A program made the translations under genes and the position numbers. A model generated the notes under the pieces. That model did not search any database. It had not been told where the DNA came from and saw nothing but the letters and a program-made list of their open reading frames with translations. From the NCBI GenBank assembly GCA_937952285.1, contig CALFZE010000073.1, positions 1 to 46,676 of the forward strand: DNA of 46,676 bases. The letters are read 5' to 3'. Positions within the stretch are counted from its first letter, which is position 1; the number at the start of each line of letters is the position of its first letter. Shown piece by piece: positions 15,949 through 23,489 of this stretch. The stretch comes from UBA2428 sp002343545. GTDB lineage: Bacteria; Bdellovibrionota; UBA2428.

Positions 15949-17169
15949 ATGAGAACTTTCAACGTATTCGCCCTGCTGAGTCTCCTGACGGTCCTGGGGG
16001 CCTGCGGACATCCGCTCGTGTTTGGCGCCAACTCTCCCGAAACCACGAACCCCGAGGGCAACTCGGACACGCCGGGCGACACCGACTCCGGGGAGACGGC
16101 CGCGACGCCGGATCAGCCCCTCGCCGAGGGCGAGCGCCCGACCGGAAAGCTCAATAGCTTCGCCCAGGTCGTCGGCACGCTGCCCTCGCCGGTGGCCCAT
16201 TCGGCGAGCCTGCAGATCGGCAACAAGGTTTACGTCTTCGGGGGTGTCAAAGCCGATCCGGACGGTTCTTCGAACCCGACCACCACCACCCAAATCCTGG
16301 TTTCGACGATCGACGCGACCGGCAACCTCGGAAGCTTCAGCGTTTCGCCCTACGTCACCGATGCGGCCCGACGGGCTATGCGGGCCGTGCGAATCGGCGA
16401 TTGGGCTTACCTCATCGGCGGCTACTCCAATAGCTTCCTGACCGACAGCGTGGGCGGCGGCACGCTCCACACTTCGATCGAGCGCGCGCCGATCGTTAAC
16501 AACGAGCTCGCGGGCAACTTCAGCGTCGTGGCGGGCAAGACCCTCGTCGTGAACCGGACGAACTTCGCGCTGCTGAAAACCAACAACTACGTCTACGCGA
16601 TCGGAGGTACTTCGCAAGGAAGCACCATCGACCGCGCGCCCATCAGCGGCGGCGAGATTTCGGGAACTTTCACGACGCTCACCCGTACCGTCGTTACGCC
16701 GGGATCGGTCGTCAGCAACGGCATGGTCGTCCCGCGCTACACGCACGACGTCACCGTGATCGGCGATACGGCCTACATCGTGGGCGGCGCCGCCACCGCG
16801 GGCCACGCGTCGCTCAACAGCATCGAAGAAGTGGAGATCAACGCCGACGGCACGCTCGGCGACTTCACGCTGATTTCTCCCACGATCGGGCAAGAGCGGA
16901 ACCGCATCATCGTCGCCGGGCTTCAGGACGACGTGTACGTCTTCGCCGGCTGGGACTCCGGGTTCCTGACTTCGGTGTATTCGACGACGCTCGTGGGCGG
17001 AAAGATCACGACCAACTTCACTTCCGCTCCGGGGGTGACGCTCGCGGCGGGCGTCGAGAACGGAGTGAGTTTGCTCACCCGCGCGGCCATGTACTACATG
17101 GGCGGATACAACAACTCCTCGGGTGCCCGTCTCTATAACTACGTTCAGCGCGCCGAAATCAGCCCTTAA
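15949..17169 (+). CDS. Kelch-like beta-propeller lipoprotein
   Basis: This 406-residue lipoprotein has a signal peptide with lipobox VLGAC (Cys19), a Thr/Glu/Pro/Asp-rich linker of about 45 residues and then repeated blocks of about 50-60 residues with VYVFGG, AYLIGGYS, VYAIGGT, AYIVGGA, VYVFAGW and YYMGGYN. These resemble Kelch repeats that close into a beta-propeller, probably displayed on the outer membrane for binding. No catalytic residues are apparent. AGAAAGAGAGAAGAAG precedes the ATG. It lies 24 nt after ompA. Confidence 0.8.
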   Translation: MRTFNVFALLSLLTVLGACGHPLVFGANSPETTNPEGNSDTPGDTDSGETAATPDQPLAEGERPTGKLNSFAQVVGTLPSPVAHSASLQIGNKVYVFGGVKADPDGSSNPTTTTQILVSTIDATGNLGSFSVSPYVTDAARRAMRAVRIGDWAYLIGGYSNSFLTDSVGGGTLHTSIERAPIVNNELAGNFSVVAGKTLVVNRTNFALLKTNNYVYAIGGTSQGSTIDRAPISGGEISGTFTTLTRTVVTPGSVVSNGMVVPRYTHDVTVIGDTAYIVGGAATAGHASLNSIEEVEINADGTLGDFTLISPTIGQERNRIIVAGLQDDVYVFAGWDSGFLTSVYSTTLVGGKITTNFTSAPGVTLAAGVENGVSLLTRAAMYYMGGYNNSSGARLYNYVQRAEISP

Positions 17170-17185
17170 TCGGTTTGCGTCGTCG

Positions 17186-17216
17186 AGCCCCTTCCGCCCG
17201 CAAAGCGTGAGGGGCT
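17186..17216 (+). terminator. Weak candidate terminator after the Kelch-like gene
   Basis: AGCCCCT (17186-17192) pairs with AGGGGCT (17210-17216) across a 17-nt loop that itself holds CGC/GCG. It lies 17 nt after the stop. There is no T-run after it. Confidence 0.35.
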
Positions 17217-17319
17217 TGCCGTAGGCCGGATCAGGCCGTGTCGAGTTTCCGCGAAGAAATATGCCGACGCAGACACCGGAATCTCGCGATCGGGGCACCC
17301 TGCCCCTAGAATACTCCGC

Positions 17320-18219
17320 ATGCCGCACCCCTTCTTTTGGATCGACGCTTTCACTTCGGTCGCTTACGGCGGAAATCCTTGCGCGGTTTTCTTGGAGGCC
17401 GATGGACTGAGTGCCTCGCAGATGCAACGACTCGCGCGCGAGATCAATCTTTCCGAAACGGCTTTCGTTTCGCGATCAAAGCGTGCGGACTTCGAGGCCC
17501 GCTACTTCACGCCCGAGGAAGAGCTGCCCTTCGCTGGCCACCCGACGATCGCGGTGGCCCACGCGCTCGCGCGGTCCGGCCGGCTTTCCTTCGTGGACAA
17601 GCTCGCGACGGCGCGACTCGGGTTGCCCGCGGGCGTCATCCCCTTGCGCGTGCGGGTCTCGGGAAGCGGCTCCGAAGTCACGATGTCGCAACTCAAGCCC
17701 CGCTTCTTGCGCCGCTACGATCGCGCCGAAGTCGCCGGAATCTTCGGCCTGCGCGTCGACGACTTGCTCGACGACGTCTCGCCGCAAACCGTGAGCACGG
17801 GAACGCCGATCTTGATGGTCGCGCTCAAAACTCACGAGGCGCTCAAGCGCGTCCACTATCCGGATCCCGCGCGCTACGCCGAGTTCAAAACGAGCGGCGA
17901 CTTCTTTTATCCGCATCATTTCGTGCTTCGGGGCGCGACCGAAGGGGGCACGACCTTCGCCCGGAGCGTGGCCCTGCCGCCCGGCGGGCTCGAAGATCCC
18001 TTTACGGGTTCTTCGACGGGGTGCATGGCCGCCTATCTGTGGAAGCACGGGCTCCTCGCGAAACCCCGCTTCGTCGCCCAACAGGGTCATTGGATGAAGC
18101 GTCCCGGCGAGGCCCAAGTCGAAGTCATCGGTCCGCCCGGAGATATCGAGCGCGTCGAGCTCAGCGGCGCGGCCACGACCGTCTTTGCGGGCGAGCTGGA
18201 AATCCTGGCCCGCGACTGA
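17320..18219 (+). CDS. PhzF family isomerase/epimerase-like protein
   Basis: This 299-residue protein matches the PhzF fold. The N-terminal IDAFTSVAYGGNPCAVFL and the catalytic Glu46 in NLSETAFV are clear, followed by RYFTPEEELPFAGHPTIA and the C-terminal GFTGSSTGCMAAYLW-like segment. PhzF proteins catalyse proton-shift isomerisations; most members outside phenazine clusters have unknown substrates. No phenazine genes are nearby. It converges on a DUF3592 gene with a 3-nt gap. Confidence 0.87.
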   Translation: MPHPFFWIDAFTSVAYGGNPCAVFLEADGLSASQMQRLAREINLSETAFVSRSKRADFEARYFTPEEELPFAGHPTIAVAHALARSGRLSFVDKLATARLGLPAGVIPLRVRVSGSGSEVTMSQLKPRFLRRYDRAEVAGIFGLRVDDLLDDVSPQTVSTGTPILMVALKTHEALKRVHYPDPARYAEFKTSGDFFYPHHFVLRGATEGGTTFARSVALPPGGLEDPFTGSSTGCMAAYLWKHGLLAKPRFVAQQGHWMKRPGEAQVEVIGPPGDIERVELSGAATTVFAGELEILARD

Positions 18220-18222
18220 GGT

Positions 18223-18774
18223 CTAGGACCTTCGGAAGCGGGCGGGTAGCGAAACGAGCAGCAAGAACCCGCCGAAGAGCGCGAAAAAACCCCAAGGCAG
18301 GTAGATCGTCGGCAACGGACCATGGCGCTCGTCCTCGAGAAGCGCGACGCTCGGATCTTTCGGATCGAAGAGAACCGAGACCGCGTCGCCGACGGGCGGC
18401 TTGGGGCTCGTCGCGGCGTAAGGGCTGGCGCGCCGAGACACCAACTCGTAGCTCGTTCCCGCGTATTCGAAGCGGACGACGCTATACCAAGCGGGTCGGC
18501 GCTGCTTGTTCGCGAAACCGCTCGTCTCTCCACGGCCGAGCAAACGGTGATCAACCACGACGCCGTTCCCCACGACTCCCCCTCGCAGAAGTCGAAGGGG
18601 CTTGGCGCCCGTTTGGTAGGCGAGCGCCAAAAGAACAACCGACACGAGCAGGGCCGCGTTCGATCTCCATCGATTCATTTTTGCCGCGAAAGCCGGCGAG
18701 GAGGCGGCCCCTTCGGCAAGGCGACTCACGCGACCGGCCAGGGACGCCAGCTTGTCATCGTCGTTCGGGGGCAT
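18223..18774 (-). CDS. DUF3592 family membrane protein
   Basis: This 183-residue protein has a hydrophobic segment near 39-53 (ALLVSVVLLALAYQTG), a soluble middle domain with YSVVRFEYAGTSYELVSR and VGDAVSVLFDPKDPSVALL, and a C-terminal membrane segment near 160-177. This membrane-domain-membrane layout is typical of DUF3592 proteins. Function is unknown. The start at 18774 is chosen because longer readings are antisense to the next gene. GGAAAG lies close upstream. Confidence 0.72.
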   Translation of the reverse strand: MPPNDDDKLASLAGRVSRLAEGAASSPAFAAKMNRWRSNAALLVSVVLLALAYQTGAKPLRLLRGGVVGNGVVVDHRLLGRGETSGFANKQRRPAWYSVVRFEYAGTSYELVSRRASPYAATSPKPPVGDAVSVLFDPKDPSVALLEDERHGPLPTIYLPWGFFALFGGFLLLVSLPARFRRS

Positions 18775-18912
18775 ACGCTTTCCCACGCAACTTATTGTCA
18801 CATGGGATAGGCGTTCCAAGGCACCGGAACCGCAAAAAAGCGCGGACGCCCTTTTCCGAGCCCCCGTTCTTCCGGGGCTTTGGAAGTCCGTGGAAAGTGC
18901 CGATAAGGAGTC

Positions 18913-20223
18913 GTGCGACTCTCCGCCCGTTCCTGGCTCGGAACTCTCTTTGCCGGCCTCCTGGCCTTCGTGTCCCCGCGCTCGGCCCGCGCGGACCTTT
19001 CGCCCGGCGTCGCTCGGCTCGTCGAGTACGAAACGCAGGCCAACGCCATCGCGCCGCGTTCGGGAAAAAGGCAAGCCATCGAGCACTACGAAATCCCGCT
19101 CTCGATCGTCGAGCAAGACGTCGCCGAACGCTTTCCGGCCGAGATCCGAAGCGCCCTGATCTTCGAACGCGAGGGCCAACGCTACATCCGATGGATCATC
19201 AACCCGGAAGACGGATACTGGCATCCAAAAGTCAAAGCCCTGCTCGAAGCGAAAGGGCTCTCCGCGGAGCGCAAGACCTACTTCCACGGCTACGCGACCG
19301 CCTCGCGCAGCTACATCATTGAGGATCCCGTTTCCGGCGCGGAGTTCTCCGTGAAAGTCTCCACGGACCGTACGGGCGGGATTTGGACGACGGACGGGCG
19401 CGGCGTGCCCAACAAGAACCAGACCTACGAAGATGCCCGTCAGGTTCGGCGCATGGCCGATCATTTTCACGCCGTCGCGCCCGACGTCGCGTCGAACGTC
19501 ATCATCATGGACGAACCCGCCGCCTTCGGATTGCTCGAGATCGATCAAGCGATGCTCATCCGTCGTCTCGGCGGGCTGGAGCGTCGCAAGGGTCGCTACT
19601 TCCTGCCGGGATTCGCCGCGCTCCACGAGAAAGTCGGCGCCGAAATCGCCAAACGGCACGGCGGAGGAATGGGACCCTCGGAATACTGGAAGATCCACTA
19701 CAGCGAGGCGCTCGGTCGCGCGCTCGCCGAAATCGCCGCGCGACTCGGCGTCAGCCCCGATTCGCTCCACTCCCAAAACTTCCTCATCGAGCTCGACGAA
19801 AGCCTCAAGCCAACGGGTCGAATCGTCTTGCGGGACTTGGGCGACTACGAACTCTTGCGCCCTTGGTTCGAAGCGCGGGGCCAGCTCGCCTTCTTGAGCG
19901 GCTGGCCCGAATCGAGCATCCGCAAGGAGTTCGTGAGCGTGGCGTACAAACTCTTGCACGGAACGAAGTACCCGCCGTGGATGGAACGAAAGGACTACCG
20001 GGATTGGGCCGAAGCGTTTTTCCGTGCCTGGGAAGGCACCTACTCCCAGCGAACGGGCGTGCCCTTGGCCGATTTGCAGAAGACGATGATGACCGATCAG
20101 ATCGTCGTCTTCTCGAAGTACTACATGACGAGCTCACCCGGCTGGAAAAAATTCTTCGAGAGGCTCGCGACCCAAGCGCCGTCGACGACGAGCTGCGCGA
20201 GCATCCTCGGCGTCGCGATCTAA
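18913..20223 (+). CDS. Exported protein with a kinase/IucA-like motif, unknown function
   Basis: This 436-residue protein has a signal peptide ending at SARA and a globular body. DSLHSQNFLIELDESLKP followed by GRIVLRDLGDYELL resembles the HxQN...RD core of IucA/IucC-type siderophore synthetases and kinase-like folds, but export would be unusual for such enzymes. I cannot assign a function. The GTG start at 18913 has AAGGAG only 2 nt away, closer than usual; no better in-frame start keeps the signal peptide. It ends 5 nt before the stop of the haemoglobin gene on the other strand. Confidence 0.65.
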   Translation: MRLSARSWLGTLFAGLLAFVSPRSARADLSPGVARLVEYETQANAIAPRSGKRQAIEHYEIPLSIVEQDVAERFPAEIRSALIFEREGQRYIRWIINPEDGYWHPKVKALLEAKGLSAERKTYFHGYATASRSYIIEDPVSGAEFSVKVSTDRTGGIWTTDGRGVPNKNQTYEDARQVRRMADHFHAVAPDVASNVIIMDEPAAFGLLEIDQAMLIRRLGGLERRKGRYFLPGFAALHEKVGAEIAKRHGGGMGPSEYWKIHYSEALGRALAEIAARLGVSPDSLHSQNFLIELDESLKPTGRIVLRDLGDYELLRPWFEARGQLAFLSGWPESSIRKEFVSVAYKLLHGTKYPPWMERKDYRDWAEAFFRAWEGTYSQRTGVPLADLQKTMMTDQIVVFSKYYMTSSPGWKKFFERLATQAPSTTSCASILGVAI

Positions 20224-20228
20224 GCGGC

Positions 20229-20636
20229 CTACTCCGGAAGCTTTCCGGCTCGATGCATCTCGAGTCCCTCACGGAGCTTCGCGGCCATCACGCGACTGCG
20301 GTTAACGAAGATCGCCGCCGCGTTCGGTTCGAAGAGTTCGTGGGCGGTCTCCGAGAAAAGCGAGAGCCATCGCTCAAAAAGGGCGAGCTCGAAATGCGGG
20401 AGACGGAAGTGGGCCTTCATCGGGTTGCCGCGGTAGCTTCCCGCGCCCAGCACGACGCTCGACCAGAACGAGGTCATCGTCTGCAGATGCGGCGCCCACC
20501 CGCCCGGTGAGCGCGACACGGCCGCCTCGAAGATCGGCCCCAACCCCGGGTCCCGTTTGATCTTGCCGTAAAAGACCTCGACGAGTTGACGAATGGCGCC
20601 TTCGTCGACGGCGGCAAACTTGAATTCCGGATTCAC
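20229..20636 (-). CDS. Group III truncated haemoglobin
   Basis: This 135-residue protein fits group III truncated haemoglobins. Tyr23 in VEVFYGKIKRDP is the probable B10 residue, HLQTMTSFW is the typical E-F region, His76 in KAHFRLP the proximal haem ligand, and Trp90 the G8 tryptophan. Members bind O2 and NO and may detoxify NO. It is divergent from an Rrf2 regulator and NnrS with a shared 9-bp inverted repeat between them, giving an NO-response module. The GTG start at 20636 has no ribosome site, only GCGC before it, so the mRNA may be nearly leaderless. Confidence 0.86.
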   Translation of the reverse strand: MNPEFKFAAVDEGAIRQLVEVFYGKIKRDPGLGPIFEAAVSRSPGGWAPHLQTMTSFWSSVVLGAGSYRGNPMKAHFRLPHFELALFERWLSLFSETAHELFEPNAAAIFVNRSRVMAAKLREGLEMHRAGKLPE

Positions 20637-20650
20637 GCGCGTATTCCACT

Positions 20651-20676
20651 AAAACTGGATCTATATGTCCAGTTTT
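20651..20676. promoter_or_regulatory. Inverted-repeat operator between the haemoglobin and Rrf2 genes
   Basis: AAAACTGGA (20651-20659) and TCCAGTTTT (20668-20676) are perfect 9-bp inverted arms around an AT-rich 8-bp spacer. The site is 15 bp from the haemoglobin start and 24 bp from the Rrf2 start, so a bound protein could control both promoters. The Rrf2 protein itself is the likely ligand, by inference. Confidence 0.65.
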
Positions 20677-20700
20677 AAGCGTCCGTGTTAGGATTTCCGC

Positions 20701-21156
20701 ATGTTTTCCCAAACGGTCGAGTACGCTCTCCGCGCCGCAACGGTGATCGGCAGCGACCCCGAACGCCAATGGAAGCGCCAAGAGCTCGCGAAGATCACCA
20801 AGGTCCCCGCCGAGTATCTCTCGAAAGTCCTGCAGGGCCTCGCGCGGGAAGGCCTCGTGCGTAGCCAACGAGGCTTGGGCGGCGGCTTCTCGATCGCGAA
20901 GGACCCCGGCGCCATCCGCGTGCTCGACGTCGTCAACGTCGTCGAAGCGATCCGCCGCATCCACGTTTGTCCGCTCGGGCTCGAGGCCCACGGCACGAAG
21001 CTCTGCCCGCTCCATCGCAAGCTCGACGAGGCCTTCGCCGCCGTCGAAGCCGCCTTCGCGACGACGAGCCTCGCGGATTTGATCAAGGATCCGAGCCCGA
21101 TCCGCCGTCGCCCGTGCGAGTTTCCGCTCAAGCCCGAGAAAGAAGCGAGTCGTTAG
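20701..21156 (+). CDS. Rrf2 family regulator (NsrR/IscR-like, altered cluster ligands)
   Basis: This 151-residue protein has an N-terminal winged helix (VPAEYLSKVLQGLAREGLV, then the RGLGGGFS wing) and a ligand loop with Cys90, Cys102 and His105. The spacing of Cys90 to Cys102 and on to His105 equals that of the first Cys, third Cys and His in IscR, but the middle Cys position is Ala96. Cys139 lies near the C-terminus. It may hold a [2Fe-2S] cluster or another NO-sensing site. nnrS follows after 4 nt, and the divergent haemoglobin shares the operator. AGGA lies 7 nt before the ATG. Confidence 0.86.
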   Translation: MFSQTVEYALRAATVIGSDPERQWKRQELAKITKVPAEYLSKVLQGLAREGLVRSQRGLGGGFSIAKDPGAIRVLDVVNVVEAIRRIHVCPLGLEAHGTKLCPLHRKLDEAFAAVEAAFATTSLADLIKDPSPIRRRPCEFPLKPEKEASR

Positions 21157-21160
21157 GGCT

Positions 21161-22297
21161 ATGTCCAGGAATCTCGCAAACCCCTACCGCCCCTTTTTTT
21201 TCGTCGGCTACTTCGCCGCGCTCGTCGGAGCGGGCGTCTGGATCACGCACCCGCTCGTTCCGGGCCACCCCTACCCCGGCCGCCTGCACGCGCATCTCAT
21301 GATGGGCGTCTTCCTGCTAAGCTACGCGGTAGGTTTCCTGCTGACGGCGCTCCCGCGCCTCACCCGCACTTCCTTCACGCATCGCTACGAGTTCCTCGGC
21401 TTTTCGCTCCTCATGGGCTGGATCGCGCTCGTCGGCGTCTACGATCCCACGGAAAGGTCTTTCTTCGCGGGGACGACGCTCGTTGCCGCCCTTCTTTTCG
21501 TCTTCGGGTGGCGACGGATAAAACGGGCTGGCGCCGCCCTGCCCGATTTTTTTCCGATGCTTTTCTGGGGATGGTTCTCTCTCTTCGCGGGATCTTTGCT
21601 GACTTTCACCGAACAAGGATCCCTCGGCGAAGCGCTTTTCTACCAAAACTTCATGCTCTGCCTCGCGCTCGGCATCGGGGTTTTTCTCGTGCCGAAGATC
21701 TTGGATTATCCCGTGGCCCCGCGGATACGCGGTCGCACGGCTTTTTTCCTGATCGGCCTCACGCTCACGCTGTCGCTCGTCGCCGTGGAGTTGGGAGTGG
21801 CCGCCCAGGCGGCTTACGCGCGCGCGTTCGTCGCGAGCTTCGTGGTCCTCTTCGGGTGGAACATCTTCACGAAGGCCGCAAGAAAATCGATCCTCGGCTC
21901 CGGGATCCGCTTGGCGGCTTGGATGATGCTCGGCGGGCTCTGGGGCCTTGCCGTCTTTCCCGAGTACCGGCTCGAATCGCTCCACGTTCTCTACGTCGGT
22001 GGCTTCGCCGTGCTGACCCTCATGGTCGCCTCTCGGGTCATTCTCTCGCACGGAAACTACGACCTCACGGCCGAGTTGAAGAACGCTCACATTAAATACG
22101 CGCTTTGCTTTTTCTCGTTGGCGGCGGCCACGCGAGCGGCAGCCGTCTTCGTACCGAACGGCTACGAGAAACACCTGGCCTACGCCTCGGCGGCCTTCAT
22201 CGCGGGCGCCGTCGTTTGGGGACGCTACTTCCTGACTCGGATCTTCGAGAACTTCGGCCAGCACGACCAATCCCGTTTTCGCAGGCTAAATAATTGA
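21161..22297 (+). CDS. nnrS: NnrS family membrane protein
   Basis: This 378-residue protein has about ten to twelve hydrophobic segments. NPYRPFFFVGYFAAL at the start, RLHAHLMMGVF with a conserved histidine pair and the YNLTAELKNAHIKYAL-like region near the C-terminus fit NnrS, a haem- and copper-containing inner-membrane protein linked to NO stress. It is encoded 4 nt after the Rrf2 regulator and is probably in its regulon together with the truncated haemoglobin. Its biochemical role in the family is only partly known. Confidence 0.88.
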   Translation: MSRNLANPYRPFFFVGYFAALVGAGVWITHPLVPGHPYPGRLHAHLMMGVFLLSYAVGFLLTALPRLTRTSFTHRYEFLGFSLLMGWIALVGVYDPTERSFFAGTTLVAALLFVFGWRRIKRAGAALPDFFPMLFWGWFSLFAGSLLTFTEQGSLGEALFYQNFMLCLALGIGVFLVPKILDYPVAPRIRGRTAFFLIGLTLTLSLVAVELGVAAQAAYARAFVASFVVLFGWNIFTKAARKSILGSGIRLAAWMMLGGLWGLAVFPEYRLESLHVLYVGGFAVLTLMVASRVILSHGNYDLTAELKNAHIKYALCFFSLAAATRAAAVFVPNGYEKHLAYASAAFIAGAVVWGRYFLTRIFENFGQHDQSRFRRLNN

Positions 22298-22307
22298 TAT
22301 AAATCAT
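22294..22307 (+). promoter_or_regulatory. FNR/Crp-family box candidate
   Basis: TTGATATAAATCAT matches the FNR consensus TTGAT-N4-ATCAA at nine of ten positions. It overlaps the nnrS stop and lies 94 bp before the next gene start (22401). No FNR gene is in the window, and a single site match can arise by chance. Confidence 0.4.
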
Positions 22308-22400
22308 TTTTTTCACACAATTCATCTCTCCGCCGCGAGATTTGGGAGAAGATCGAATTTCGCTTGTGAGGGGTCCGGTGGCCTGACTAGCACCGACGTT

Positions 22401-23219
22401 ATGCGCAGCGTAATACTCAGCACCCTCTTTTCCTTCGGATCCGCCTTCGCGGCTCCGAGCGAAGCGCCCGCCACCTACGGTCAAGCCGAAGCTCAGCTCA
22501 TCGAAGCTTGGGAGCGACTCCCGCGACTTCTCGCCCTGTGCACGGACCTGCCGGGTTGCATCGGCGAGCGCAAGGAGTACGAAGGTCGGCTCAAAGAGGC
22601 CATCGAAACCCGCGGCGCGGCTACCTTCCAATTCGAGAACCGCTGCCTGGGCGCCCAGATCGTCTTCGCGGATCTCTCGCGCGACAAGATTTTCATCTGC
22701 CGCAATAACATCTGGGCCGAAGAGAAACCGCGCTTCGACGTGCGCGAATCCTACGCCGTGCTCGTGGAAGGTTTGGAAGTCTTGATCGGACCTTCCCGGA
22801 CGCTGCCCCACGGCAAGCGCCTCGCGACGCAGATCCGCGCCCTCGAGTTCGCCAAGGACAAGGCGACGGAGTCGATCTATCCGACGATGCCCTCGCTTAA
22901 GATCATCCAGCGCGAAGCGCTCGGCAAAAAGACCTTCGGGACCTTTATCGTCGACCACGCCGGCCCCGTCTCGCTCGAGAAAGCGCTTCTCGCGCTCAAG
23001 CCCTGCGAAACAAAGCAAGACGTGACGGTCGCGGTTTGGGCTTTGGGCGCGGATTGGGATCGCCGTTTCCTCACCACTCCGCTCGTGCGCGGAACGGCCA
23101 AGGTCCTTTGCGCCAAGGGTACGATGTACCTGGGCAAGTACCGCGCGGCCGTGCTGGCCGGACGTGCCGCCCGCGTCGACGTCGCCTTCGAGGGCCTCAA
23201 GGCCCAACCCGGGCACTGA
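22401..23219 (+). CDS. Exported protein of unknown function
   Basis: This 272-residue protein starts with a short signal peptide (SVILSTLFSFGSAFA) and has a mixed alpha/beta mature part with seven cysteines. No known domain is recognised. No clear ribosome site precedes the ATG at 22401. It is preceded by an FNR-like box overlapping nnrS, hinting at oxygen or NO control, but a regulatory link is unproven. It abuts the Hpt gene tail to tail with no gap. Confidence 0.7.
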   Translation: MRSVILSTLFSFGSAFAAPSEAPATYGQAEAQLIEAWERLPRLLALCTDLPGCIGERKEYEGRLKEAIETRGAATFQFENRCLGAQIVFADLSRDKIFICRNNIWAEEKPRFDVRESYAVLVEGLEVLIGPSRTLPHGKRLATQIRALEFAKDKATESIYPTMPSLKIIQREALGKKTFGTFIVDHAGPVSLEKALLALKPCETKQDVTVAVWALGADWDRRFLTTPLVRGTAKVLCAKGTMYLGKYRAAVLAGRAARVDVAFEGLKAQPGH

Positions 23220-23489
23220 CTAAGGCAGGCTCTTGAGCCAGGCGTCGAACCAGTCGATCTCTTTGTCGACGCCTTTCGTGTCCGACGCGATGGCGGCGGT
23301 CTCCATGACCCGAGCGTGATCCGTGACTTCGGGAAAGCCGAAGGTCACGCCGTTCCCCTTGAGCTGATGCGCCAGACCACGGATGGTTTCGTAGTCGCGG
23401 GACTTCTGGGCGTTGCGGAGCGAAACGATGTCTTGCTTGCGGCGGTCGACGTAGCGCTTACGCGCGTCCGGCCCGATCTCGAACTTCAT
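23220..23489 (-). CDS. Histidine phosphotransfer (Hpt) protein
   Basis: This 89-residue helical protein has the Hpt phosphorylation motif with His41 in AHQLKGNGVTFGF. Hpt proteins pass phosphate from a hybrid-kinase receiver to a downstream regulator. AGGAGG lies 6 nt before the ATG, and the gene overlaps the end of the hybrid kinase gene by 32 bp, so it is cotranslated with the kinase and is very likely its partner. Confidence 0.88.
   Translation of the reverse strand: MKFEIGPDARKRYVDRRKQDIVSLRNAQKSRDYETIRGLAHQLKGNGVTFGFPEVTDHARVMETAAIASDTKGVDKEIDWFDAWLKSLP

Noticed and set aside
15949..17169. Kelch-like repeats as a DNA repeat with possible phase variation
   Set aside because: The repetition is at protein level only; the DNA of the blocks is divergent and has no simple tract.
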